A stretch of DNA of 64,000 nucleotides from Tiliqua scincoides (lineage: Eukaryota; Chordata; Lepidosauria; Squamata; Scincidae). The DNA lies in the NCBI RefSeq assembly GCF_035046505.1, contig NC_089826.1, positions 82,656,254 through 82,720,253 of the forward strand. The letters run 5' to 3'. How positions within the stretch are numbered: the stretch's first letter is position 1; each line of letters starts with the position of its first letter. Of the stretch, positions 45,140-54,663 are shown piece after piece. Below the pieces are notes generated by a model. The model was not told where the DNA came from. It made no database searches and saw only the letters and a program-made list of their open reading frames with translations. Both the position numbers and the translations under genes were made by a program.

Positions 45140-45855
45140 TGCATTGACTTCTTGCGCAGAATGCCAACGTTTTTCAGCACCTGCAGTGATGTGCATAATT
45201 TTGGTTTTGTGTAACTATCAGTCTCTATGCACAGAACTACCTTCTTCTGTGGCACCAGTGGTTACCGTGCACAAAGCAGTCATGAAAACTGACCAAAAGA
45301 ATGGTAGCTTCAGTCACAACAGAAGGGGAAGAAAAGAAAATTGTCTCGGAGAGAATTTCTACTAAAGAAATTAACGGATATGCTAAGTGCACCATATTTT
45401 AAAAAGTTTAATTAAAAAATCTAGCTACAAGATATGCTTTGTAGCCTACAAAAAGATACAATATATATCATATATACCATAGCAAGATTTAATGTCCAAG
45501 GGTATGAGGAGGGCACAAAAATATTCCCAAAGTACACTACTAGAAAAACTGCCAAAGTAGCAAAAAAAGATCACGCCTCATTTTTCTTCCCCAGGTACAT
45601 ATATGCACATTCAACCATTTGTCGTTTTCAAGTAAAAGTGTCGTGATTTCTGTAATCTGAGTGTGGGCTTAAATGAGTTGATGTTGAGGTTTAAATATAT
45701 TTTACATTTTGTGTCATGATTTTAAAAAACCTAAAAAGACAGACTGGTTCATTCACGAGTGGGTGTCCTTTCAAACTTCAATTACCAACAAAGGCTCCAT
45801 AATCAGGCCTTTCCTGAACTACGCTGTCTCACAAGCTTTTGCGGATGTCATGACA
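45140..45855. other. No feature recognised
   Basis: AT-rich, apparently single-copy sequence downstream of ZNF518B. It could include distal 3' UTR but has no canonical AATAAA on the minus strand that I could see. Confidence 0.3.
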
Positions 45856-45858
45856 GTA

Positions 45859-46115
45859 CAGTGGTTCCTAAACTGTGTGTCGCAATGCCTTAGGGTGCCA
45901 CGGCGTGGTCACACCACTGCCACGGGATGTCCCCAGTGTTCCTTCTACTGGTTCTCCTGGACACCACCATCTTGCATCTCACAAGATCTGAGTGTCTCCA
46001 TCCTGGATCATGCAAGATCTGGGTGCCGCTATCTTGGATTGCACTAAATTTCCCTCTGAGTAAGGAAGAAGAGATTGCAGGGGCACCAGGACCCTGGTAA
46101 ATTTAGGGGTCACTG
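45859..46115 (+). mobile_element. hAT-type MITE, family D
   Basis: CAGTGGTTCCTAAACTGTG to TTTAGGGGTCACTG; interior CATCTTGCATCTCACAAG and CTATCTTGGATTGCAC match the family. Confidence 0.7.
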
Positions 46116-46119
46116 CCAT

Positions 46120-46872
46120 AGTGTATAAGTGAAATGGCTAGAAAAGTTATCCGGTACAATTCCTACTAGTGGTCTCACACATTTCCCATTCATTTTTCAA
46201 TGGGACATTCACAAGAGAGCATTTTTAGGAGGTTAAACGCCATGTATACAGATGATTTCTTTGAAACACATGAAAATCTGAATGGATACTGGCAAGGTAA
46301 AGATTTCCCTGAACAGGCAGAATTTCCCTAAACAGGCAGAAGTCTTCATACTGCCTGGTCACATACCTTACTTATGAGCCAAATCGTTCCCAACAGTCCC
46401 CTGGTATGAATACAAGATTATAAGCATTTGGCAGAAGTAGATAGAGGCTCCAGAGAACCGCTGTCCACTAAACTCAACACTGAAAACCATTCAGCTCACA
46501 AGACTTGTAGGTAGAACACTAAGACCTCTTTGACAGCAGCATACTTTTTCTGTCCTTTACTACCTGATAGTCCCTTTGCTGTGCTCCGCATAGCCCACAT
46601 GTTCTATGCTCCCTCAGCAGGAGCACATGCATGGTTTTGTAGTTTATTCCTAAATCTCACAGGATTATCTCCTACGTTCCACTGACACAGAGGCACACTT
46701 CTACCACCCAAACTAGCAGGCTGCTAAATCCATCGGCTGCTTCCCTTCTACCTCTACCATACTGACCTACCACAAAACAAAAATTACAACAAACATAAGC
46801 TCCAATGTGCTTCTATCAGGCTGCTGTACTAGATCATTCCAAGACTGACCGCGAACAAGATTTTAATTAGGA
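46120..46872 (-). other. Probable 3' UTR and flank of ZNF518B
   Basis: Sequence directly after the ZNF518B stop, without a recognised repeat until the hAT-type element ending at 46115. It contains the candidate AATAAA at 46643-46648. The UTR assignment rests on position only. Confidence 0.45.
46643..46648 (-). terminator. Candidate polyadenylation signal for ZNF518B
   Basis: AATAAA on the minus strand about 225 bases past the stop codon. It is the nearest canonical signal downstream. The mammalian gene has a longer 3' UTR as I recall, so a more distal site may also be used; none was proven. Confidence 0.35.
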
Positions 46873-49863
46873 TTAATCAACAATGATTTCTTCCTCGTCG
46901 CTTTCCGATGTTTCTAAATGAACGTCCCACCCTCCTGTGGCTTCCATTAAATGCTTCTGTTCATGGCTTATCCATTCTTCTTGGTCAACACAGGTCCTAC
47001 CACAAAAGCAACATTTGAAGGTCTGTTTTGATGCTTCTGCTGGTGAAGAATTTATCACCTTGTACATATTTCTGTGAATCTTTTTTAATTTCATTTTTAA
47101 TGCATTCAGTTTTTTCATTTGAGTGACTCTATCAAAGCTCTGAAACGTCAGTCTTCCATGGTGCCTTTTCACACCAAGACAGTTAATAGTTCTTTCGGAT
47201 AAGACTGCTTTTACGACATTGCATTTATATTTATTAATAATCTTCATTACGTTAACTATCTCTTGTGCATCAACATCAGGGTGATTTAGGACAACTACCG
47301 GCTGGTTACGGTGAGGACATTTTATCAACTGATCCTTTTTAAATGGTATGAGCCTGAGACATCTTGTTAGAATGGGGTCTACGTTAATAATGTAGCAATC
47401 CTCCTGACTTTGTGGACTTTTCTTGGTCAAATTCTTTCCAGCAACTGCTTGCTTACCTTTCTTTTTGGCCTCTTCACCTGCCTTATTGATCTCACTACCT
47501 TTTAGGTACGGTAGCACTTTCTTCTGCTTTCTCTTCCTGAAACGCTTTCTTTTTTTTCTGTGCCGATGTGATCCACTTTGATTTGTGGACATCCTCTTCA
47601 CTCCATTTTCAAAAGGCAAAGAAGATGGCATTTCGGTACATTTTTCAGAAAAAACACAAGGAACCGGTCTTGGAAGAAAGGTACTGTTGCAAAATAGAAC
47701 CGGGGATGGCAATATTTCATTCCCATATCCTCGATCAGTAAGGCTTTTAGTGCGAATGCCATCAAACACTCTCAGTACAGTCCCTTGAGGAATGAACACT
47801 GGAGAAGCATGTGCTTTTTTAAACACTCTCTTTTTAGCTCTTGCCCTCTGAGCATCTAATGTTTGAGCCTGTTCTTTCCTGCTGGAGGGTCCAAGAGAAG
47901 AAGCAGTATCAGTTGATCTTTGGGGAGAGGGCACTGAATCTGGTTCCAATTTAATAGCTAAATCATTTCTTTCAAGCTTCTCAGGAGCTTCCAAAGATGA
48001 GGGTTTCTCCTCCTTAAGAGGACTTTGATCACGTCTTAAAGAACCGACTAGTTGAGATTTCACGTTTGACTCCGCAGCAGACATCAACTGAGCAATCTTC
48101 CTACACAACAGTGACGTAGAACTCTTCTTACATAACATATCATCCCACCTGATCTCTTCTGGGATATTTACAGCACTGGAGCTAAGGGAAAACACAGACG
48201 AGATCACCGGACCTTCTGAGGAGCCACCTTCATTCTTTACATTCGGTGCCTCAGAAGAATCCACGCAAATATTCTCTTTCTGACTTTCCGTTTCACTTAC
48301 TGTTACTGTCTTTGGCCCATCCAAACATACAGGCTTATTCTGTTGCAACTCCACATTACTTTCCAAAGGGTAATTAGAATAGTTTTCCGGAACAGCATCT
48401 GACAAGTCATTCTGAGGCCTGTTCCCACCTTCAGGAGGGGAGGGGGCCAAGCACATGGGTGAATTCAAACCAAAGTTTAAGTTTTTTGGAGAATTTATTT
48501 CATCAGGTGATAGCTCTGCTACTGCCACTAAATTTTCTCTCTCTTCGTTCTCTTTACACATAACATTCTTCTTGCACACGTTCACCAAGTTGCAGTTCAA
48601 GGCAGCAGAACTAGGGGAAACCATGTACCCAAAGTCATTGCCACATTCATTACTTAGCGCACAAGAAGCACCAAAAGTCGGTGAAATGCTTCCACCGATG
48701 GTTTCTTCTCCATGTTCTGCACACGGGTTCACATATTCCGCCACTTGACATTTCACGGACGTGGGGGTGATTTCTTGCACAGGAACGAGTTTAAGAACCA
48801 AATGCTGTACGCCATTAGCGTTCTTAATTTCAACGACTTCTGCCAGACAATTAGGGGAAGCCACAAATTTGGCTGGTGCAACCACCATCAACGGCATTCC
48901 TGGCATTATGGGCTCTTTGGGGGGAGAGCAAAGTTCAACTTCAATTACTGCATTTTCACTTTGATGGATTCCGATATCTGGGGGCTCGGCTACGCGTTCA
49001 TCCTGGATGAGTGCGGTCCCATGACTGCATTCCACACTGCTTGGTACACAAACGACTTCAGGCATTTCGTCTTGGATTCCACTCACTGCTGTATTGAAAG
49101 ATACAGTTGAAGATTTGTTTTGCAGTGGAACTTCCTGGGCAGGTCTCTTTTCAGGGTTTTGCTTTGTCAAACAATTTGTGCTTGGCTCAACTTTTTGCTC
49201 CTCAGTAATCATCTTATGCAATCTTTTGATATGTTTGACTATATAATCGTGCCTAATGGCTCCATAGTCACAGTATCGGCACTTGTATGGAAACTTTCCT
49301 GTATGTTTCACCAAATGGCGTTGGAATTCTCCTTTAGTGTAAGATACACAGTGGCAAATTAAGCAAACAAACTGGATTTCTTCATGCTGTGCCGCGTGCT
49401 TCTTATACAGCAGAGGATCCTTCGTCGAAAATCGACATTTATCACAGTAATGTTTGTCTGGCTGAAAGTTTTTTACTTTGAAGGTTCTTAGAATTTTACT
49501 CCGGGTTGTTTCCTTTTTGTTTTCGATATCCGAGATACCTGTGGGGTCGGTCACAAAATCAACTGATGGCACATTCGGCCTACACTTGTTACAAATGTAG
49601 CTATTATCTCCACCCCTCTGCTTTTGCAGTTCCAGTGATGATATCTCCTGTACATGGCTGCATTTAATACAAGATATCTGACTTGATTTTGGGTCCTCGC
49701 TCTTTTGATAACTGCCATTTTGGTTGTTTTTATCTTTTGTTGTGGTTGGATTTGCTTTATCAGCACTTCCTTGCATTGGTGATGTCATTAACGAGCTATG
49801 TTCCTTGTTTACTTGGCTGGCATACAACGCTGGTAAGGTCGCTGTCATTTTCTTCAACTGCAT
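46873..49863 (-). CDS. ZNF518B: ZNF518B, zinc finger protein 518B (complete coding exon)
   Basis: Nuclear C2H2 zinc-finger protein of 996 aa. Human ZNF518B (about 1074 aa) is reported to bind the H3K9 methyltransferase G9a/EHMT2 and to act in repressive chromatin; that role is family knowledge. Seen here: a CxxC pair set (C65/C68, C91/C94); three N-terminal C2H2 fingers (C140-C143-H156-H160; C167-C170-H183-H187; C195-C198-H211-H216); a PGMPLMVVAP segment near 320-330; a basic, NLS-like run near 765-780; a vertebrate-conserved block at about 841-936 (QLIKCPHRNQPVVVLNHPDVD and onward); and a C-terminal finger C951-C954-H967-H971. These blocks and the GPVISSVFSLSS motif match my memory of human ZNF518B, not ZNF518A. 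The start is the ATG at 49861-49863. An in-frame TGA at 49879-49881 closes the frame above it, and a TTG lying between is not a likely start. A second ATG (49846-49848) would remove five residues. The frame is intact. The acidic tail ending DEEEIIVD differs from the human end as I recall it. Confidence 0.96.
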   Translation of the reverse strand: MQLKKMTATLPALYASQVNKEHSSLMTSPMQGSADKANPTTTKDKNNQNGSYQKSEDPKSSQISCIKCSHVQEISSLELQKQRGGDNSYICNKCRPNVPSVDFVTDPTGISDIENKKETTRSKILRTFKVKNFQPDKHYCDKCRFSTKDPLLYKKHAAQHEEIQFVCLICHCVSYTKGEFQRHLVKHTGKFPYKCRYCDYGAIRHDYIVKHIKRLHKMITEEQKVEPSTNCLTKQNPEKRPAQEVPLQNKSSTVSFNTAVSGIQDEMPEVVCVPSSVECSHGTALIQDERVAEPPDIGIHQSENAVIEVELCSPPKEPIMPGMPLMVVAPAKFVASPNCLAEVVEIKNANGVQHLVLKLVPVQEITPTSVKCQVAEYVNPCAEHGEETIGGSISPTFGASCALSNECGNDFGYMVSPSSAALNCNLVNVCKKNVMCKENEERENLVAVAELSPDEINSPKNLNFGLNSPMCLAPSPPEGGNRPQNDLSDAVPENYSNYPLESNVELQQNKPVCLDGPKTVTVSETESQKENICVDSSEAPNVKNEGGSSEGPVISSVFSLSSSAVNIPEEIRWDDMLCKKSSTSLLCRKIAQLMSAAESNVKSQLVGSLRRDQSPLKEEKPSSLEAPEKLERNDLAIKLEPDSVPSPQRSTDTASSLGPSSRKEQAQTLDAQRARAKKRVFKKAHASPVFIPQGTVLRVFDGIRTKSLTDRGYGNEILPSPVLFCNSTFLPRPVPCVFSEKCTEMPSSLPFENGVKRMSTNQSGSHRHRKKRKRFRKRKQKKVLPYLKGSEINKAGEEAKKKGKQAVAGKNLTKKSPQSQEDCYIINVDPILTRCLRLIPFKKDQLIKCPHRNQPVVVLNHPDVDAQEIVNVMKIINKYKCNVVKAVLSERTINCLGVKRHHGRLTFQSFDRVTQMKKLNALKMKLKKIHRNMYKVINSSPAEASKQTFKCCFCGRTCVDQEEWISHEQKHLMEATGGWDVHLETSESDEEEIIVD

Positions 49864-49917
49864 TTCCAAAAGTGATCTTCAGCCAACACAATACTGTTGT
49901 GGTTCAATGTAAAGATG
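49864..49917 (-). other. ZNF518B: 5' untranslated part of ZNF518B coding exon
   Basis: Short leader between the predicted splice acceptor and the ATG. It holds the in-frame TGA at 49879-49881, so translation cannot start further upstream in this frame. This fits the known vertebrate pattern of non-coding 5' exon(s) and one large coding exon. Confidence 0.75.
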
Positions 49918-49935
49918 CTGCAAAAGGAAGAAAAG
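49918..49935 (-). promoter_or_regulatory. Predicted 3' splice site of ZNF518B coding exon
   Basis: On the minus strand a pyrimidine-rich tract ends in TTCCTTTTGCAG; the AG lies at 49918-49919, so the exon would begin at 49917. It sits 54 bases above the start codon, as expected for an acceptor joining a non-coding leader exon to the coding exon. Confidence 0.75.
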
Positions 49936-50090
49936 TTTTGAAAAAAGTCAGCATATGCAGCTCCACACATTTTACCTTTGGGGCTCACTGAAATAGTAAC
50001 ATCTCACTCCTAAGCCCTTCACATGGAAATATGACCCAAGGACTTTAATTAAACCTTTTTTCAAGCAAGTGTGTTCAGATCAGTCTACAA

Positions 50091-50433
50091 CAGTGTTTCT
50101 CAACCAGAGGTACCCGTACCACCAGAAGTACTTGAGGTGTTGTCTGTTGGTACTTACAGGACCCCCAGACCCCCGCTATCTCTCAACAAGACCAGCAACA
50201 GAAGTAGGAGGCTTGGTTCAGTGGGCAAAACTCCAGCATGTGTTTTTTTGCATGCTCAAAAAAGCCTTACCATACACTCTGAGCCTTTTACCAGTGTTTG
50301 CCACATGTCATCTGGTCTCCCAGTCTGGAAGTAACTGGTTATGCCATCATCATCATCAATTACTTTTGGTGGTACTTGCACTAAATGGTCAATGCAAAGT
50401 GATACAGCAGGGGACAAACATTGAGAAGTGCTG
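50091..50433 (+). mobile_element. hAT-type MITE, family G (full length)
   Basis: CAGTGTTTCTCAACCAGAGG to ACATTGAGAAGTGCTG, flanked by GTCTACAA and GTCTATAA (7 of 8). It is the uninterrupted relative of 24381-25228. It lies in the predicted ZNF518B intron. Confidence 0.88.
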
Positions 50434-50434
50434 G

Positions 50435-51710
50435 TCTATAACATTTCCCCCATAAGATACAGGTAAATTATTGAACATGATCTAAATTTGTAGCAATGAG
50501 CTCTTTACCACAAGTATACGAAAACCGACAATTGCTGCTGTAATTTCCATCATTTGATATTTTTATTTGTTTTATCTGCACATAAACCAGGGTTTGCATT
50601 TTTTCTTAGAAATGCCAGGCAAGTGTGCATAATTGCCAATTAAAGTTTGACAGGACTTTGATCTTTACTTGAAACCCATTCAGAAGCATCCACTGGATCA
50701 GCTACTTGAAGCTCAAACAGGTAGGTGTGACAATGTTCCTAATTCCAAGCACCAGTGTAGTGTTTGACTAGGACTGGGGAGCCTGAGGTTCAAATACCCA
50801 CACAGCCAAGTGAGCTTTGATCATCCACTGTTTCTCTTGCATTAACCTCACAGGGTTGCTGTGAGGATTAAAATAGAGACGCGCTGCTCACTGGAGGAAA
50901 GGTAGGACTAAAAAGATTGGACTAAAATGTAATAAACAAATTAAGCCAGTGTCTACACTGAATCTCTCTTCTCCACCAAGCACAATCCAAGGAACTAGTT
51001 GGAACCTAGGAAACTGTCAATAGCTAAGGGTCAACATATTGAATGCTTCCTATGCATTTCAGCAAGGATGCCCTTAACGAATAATCTATGCACCAGGTTC
51101 ATTTAACAAGAATTTAGAGACAGATGTCGTCATCAATTGACCCACCACAGATTCAGGCACAGAGCTGGCACCCATTTTTTAATAGCATATAATTTTGCCT
51201 CTCATCTGCAAACCCTCAAAAACCACTTCTAAACGGGGGAGGAGTTTTGACGCCTTAAAGCAATCGTTCTCTCTCTTTAAAAGGTTATTTGGATACTAGG
51301 CAAAGCCAGATGTGTCATCAATAATTCCTCAATTCCACTGTAACTGCTCAGCTGGGAAAAGGCATACAAACAGGTCTTGAGCACATTGAGGGCCATGATA
51401 TGAGTGTTCACAAACACATATAAAGGATCCTACTCTCTACTCAATATGCAGAAGACCAAAGCTTCAAAAGTGGAACAACCCCAAAGTTGTGTTTAGCAAA
51501 AATTATAGAAAATAAAGTTGGTCATGTGACTAATTAGACCAATGTGAAATTAAATTATAAAAATTTCTGAATGTGAAAGCAAATTTAGATATATCAAGAC
51601 AGATATATCATCACATGATTCCACAGTGGATGAACCCACTGCAGGTGCCATCACCGTTAGATATATGGTGGTGACTTGAGATAGGACCTCTTGCTTTGTG
51701 TCTGACCTTA
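50435..51710. other. Predicted ZNF518B intron, no feature recognised
   Basis: No repeat or gene supported. CTTGCATTAACCTCACAGGG near 50840 may be a degraded retroelement tail. Confidence 0.35.
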
Positions 51711-51716
51711 GTATTG

Positions 51717-52055
51717 TATTGGCAAACTTCAGTCTCGAAAGACTATGGTATCGTGCTCTGAAAGGTGGTTCTGGAACAGTGTCTAGTGTGGCTGAAAAGG
51801 CCAATTTGGGAGTGACAATCCCTTCCACACTGGGAGCAAGTGCAGTCTGTCCCTGGTCTGTCTCCCTGGCTATGGGCCTTCCGTCTTTGCCTCTTAGCCT
51901 CAGACTGTAGGCCAAGTGTCTCTTCAAACTGGGAAAGGCCATGCTGCACAGCCTGCCTCCAAGCAGGCCGCTCAGAGGCCAGGGTTTCCCACTTGTTGAG
52001 GTCCATTCCTAAGGCCTTCAGATCCCTCTTGCAGATGTCCTTGAATCGCAGAAGT
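51717..52055 (-). mobile_element. LINE-B 3' end (in predicted ZNF518B intron, same strand as the gene)
   Basis: Reverse copy of 20080-20413: the tail hairpin lies at 51731-51744, and the minus strand encodes KDICKRDLKALGMDLNKWE and CTCSQCGRDCHSQIGLFSHT. Confidence 0.88.
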
Positions 52056-52059
52056 GTAT

Positions 52060-52735
52060 TAGAAGTGGTTTTTGAGGGTTTGCAGATGAGAGGCAAACTT
52101 ATGTTGTTAAAAAATGGGTGTCAGCTCTGTGCCTGAATCTGTGGTGGGTCAGATGTCTGACCTATGGAATTCAATATCAATCAAATCAGAACTGCCCTCA
52201 TCCTTCTTGGTGTTGAAACCACTTTCTTCCAACAAGCCTCTGATTGTTTTTTGCTCTGTTGGCTCCTATTAGTTCTTAATTTGCAAGCTGCTGCTTTTCT
52301 TTTCTTATTTAATTAAAGTTTTATTGTTTTATTGATTATTTTATTTCACTAATGTAAAGTGCCTTGAGCTTTCCTTTTTGGTATGAAAAGGCAGAGTATT
52401 AATGCTTTACAAAAAAACAAATAAACAGACAAAAACAAAGCACAAAGTCACCAAGGGGGGAAAAACAGAATCTAACTAGAGTAAATTCCACCTACTCTTT
52501 CTCTTACACAGAGTGCAGGAAATAAATTCATAGCTCATCCTTATACATACTGACTCTAAAACAAGCCCCACTGCATTCAATTACACACTCCCAGATTAGT
52601 TGGGGAGAACAGCAGCTTCTACCTAACCTGATCAACAGCTAAGATGTGGATCAGATTTCAAAGTATCTGTATTTCAGCTGCTTTTAGGGAATACTCAGAA
52701 ACCCACTTCCTTGGGAGTCAATTATTTTTAATTGC
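52060..52735. other. No feature recognised
   Basis: 52300-52440 (ATTAAAGTTTTATTG ... AAGTGCCTTGAGC) resembles a retroelement 3' tail. Otherwise unassigned. Confidence 0.35.
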
Positions 52736-52737
52736 TT

Positions 52738-52830
52738 GAGGCTGAAATCCTAACCATGGTTACCTAGGAGTAAACCCCATTGAACATAATGGATTTACTT
52801 CTGAGGAGACATGCCTAGGATTGGGCTCTG
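52738..52830. repeat. Palindromic MITE-like unit, near complete
   Basis: GGCTGAAATCCTAACCATGG to CATGCCTAGGATTGGGCT, 93 bp: the AATCCTA and TAGGATT ends are inverted, with the centre at CCCCATTGAACATAATGG. It is the same module as the 34.8-37.3 kb array and has the same length as one array unit. Confidence 0.7.
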
Positions 52831-53164
52831 AATCGTACTTCGAAGTCAATGGCCAGGCCCCAGTTTTGTTCCACTTGGCCTTTAATTGACAAGCTCTTAC
52901 ATTGCAGTTTTGTGAATTTTGCTTGCGAGATGGAAAGAAGATGGCCGCCCAGGTGCAGGCTTCTTCATAGAGCTCTACATGATTTTAGCTTTTTATTTAC
53001 TAATGTGGGGTTTTTTTTTCCTTCCCCAAATTAGTTGGTTTTGATACTGGACCTACTTTTTATACTTTACATCTGAGAGCTTTTTATGTTTTCTCCTGAG
53101 GCTCAGATTGTTGTGGATTGTTAATTGGGATAACAGAGCTGTTTTGCGTCCCGGACTGTTCATT

Positions 53165-54663
53165 ATGTCTATGCTTGCTGGGAATGCTCTCCCACAAAGA
53201 GGTAAGAAGAGATACTGGAAAAGTCCTACCAAGTTGGAGGAGGGTGTTTATAAAAGGTCGAAGCAATTAAGGATTGATTGAAAATTTTTACCATCTCTTC
53301 CTGCTGGTGCACATAACCCCTTGAAGGCCCTGGTGTGTATAGCAAATGATGGTCTTGTGGTGCCCGGCAGCCCTCCTCTCCGGAAAATCAAACGTTCTCT
53401 GCCTATACATAAGAGGAGGAAAACAAGAACAAGCCCTCTGGCTAGAGATAAAAAATGCTTACAACTACAAATGGTACAAATTACCCAACAACTAAGCGAT
53501 GCATGATTGATATCCAGTCACACTCTCCTGTATATTCTTGGACGTCTGAAATTGATTGAAACACTAATTGGCTCTCTAACCCAGACTTTGGCTATCTCCA
53601 ATAAAATATCTCACAGGGTTGGAAATGAAGAAATATCAGGATTAACGTGTTTAACCCCCTTTTCCGCAGCTGAGGAAGATAAAGTGAAGCTAATTTTACA
53701 GCCAAATTGTGTTTTGCTTTCCATTCCTGTATTAGACTCTGCGTGGTGGAGGAGTAAGTGGATGATAATTAGAGCTATATCTCAATTGCTGAAGGTTTCT
53801 ATTCATCCCGTGGAATTAACAAGCTACCACTTTTTGCCCTCTTGTAGTGGCTATAAGAGACTGTCTTTAACTTTTAAAACCAGAAAGATTCCAGGGCTGC
53901 TTCTACAAGCTGCTGAGCCTGAAGGATAGATTTCAAATTTTAGTATATAGAATGTTTCAAAACTTGCATATCCTGGCTCTTTGTACAAATAAGAGAAGGC
54001 AGACTGCTAATGTAAGGTCTAGGACTAATGATTATCATTCTCCAACTAATCTTCAGTCACCACCAGTTGAGAAATTGACTGGGCAATCTATGGGAGAGGA
54101 GGATTTAGTCCACCTACAGGCCAGACTAACAAACTTACTTAAAAGACTTTCTACTAGCCAGGCAGTTCCTGGGATGGAGTTGGAATTGGGAAGTGAAATG
54201 GATTTTGATTCAGCTTCCCTTCCCAAGAGTTTTTTTGGAGCCTGATGCTGCTGTTCGCCCTGTTCTTATGGATATGGAGTCAGAGCAGGGTGAGTCCAAC
54301 CTGCAGCCTAACAGTATTTTTACTCAACCTCAATTGCAAAGGACGGAGTTTTGTAGGTCACCAGTGCAACACATTCCAGGAACCTTTTTTGTCACAGACT
54401 CTGACTTTGATGAACTAACTGCTTTCTCAACAACTCATAAGCAAATTACATCACGTAGTCCGTCAGTTAACATGGCCCCTTCTAATCCAGGTGGAACCTC
54501 ATTCCCTGCCGCGACGAAGGAGGTAACACAAAATGTGTTGTTTCAATCAACTTCCAACTGGAATTCCTCTGAAACGATGTTGCAAGTCAACTTGGAATCT
54601 TCATCACAGTCTATTTCATCTCAATCCAATCCCCTTGTAGAGGTGGAGTCTGACCTGCAATGA
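53165..54663 (+). pseudogene. LINE-A ORF1 remnant
   Basis: A string of overlapping or adjoining open pieces (53321-53506, 53507-53929, 53952-54245, 54193-54663) separated by stops and frameshifts. The product would be about 490 residues. The N-terminal part has basic runs (RKIKRSLPIHKRRKTR). The middle is hydrophobic with SSGY-like sequence, and the C-terminal part is Ser/Gln-rich. I recognise no zinc knuckle or esterase domain. The final piece ends in TGA directly before the endonuclease frame, in the same frame. Confidence 0.6.

Noticed and set aside
49867-49869. ZNF518B starting at the TTG two codons above the ATG
   Set aside because: Non-ATG starts are rare, and a good ATG follows at once at 49861-49863.
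49720-49991. Plus-strand open frames antisense to the ZNF518B exon
   Set aside because: They are shadows of the conserved minus-strand coding sequence.
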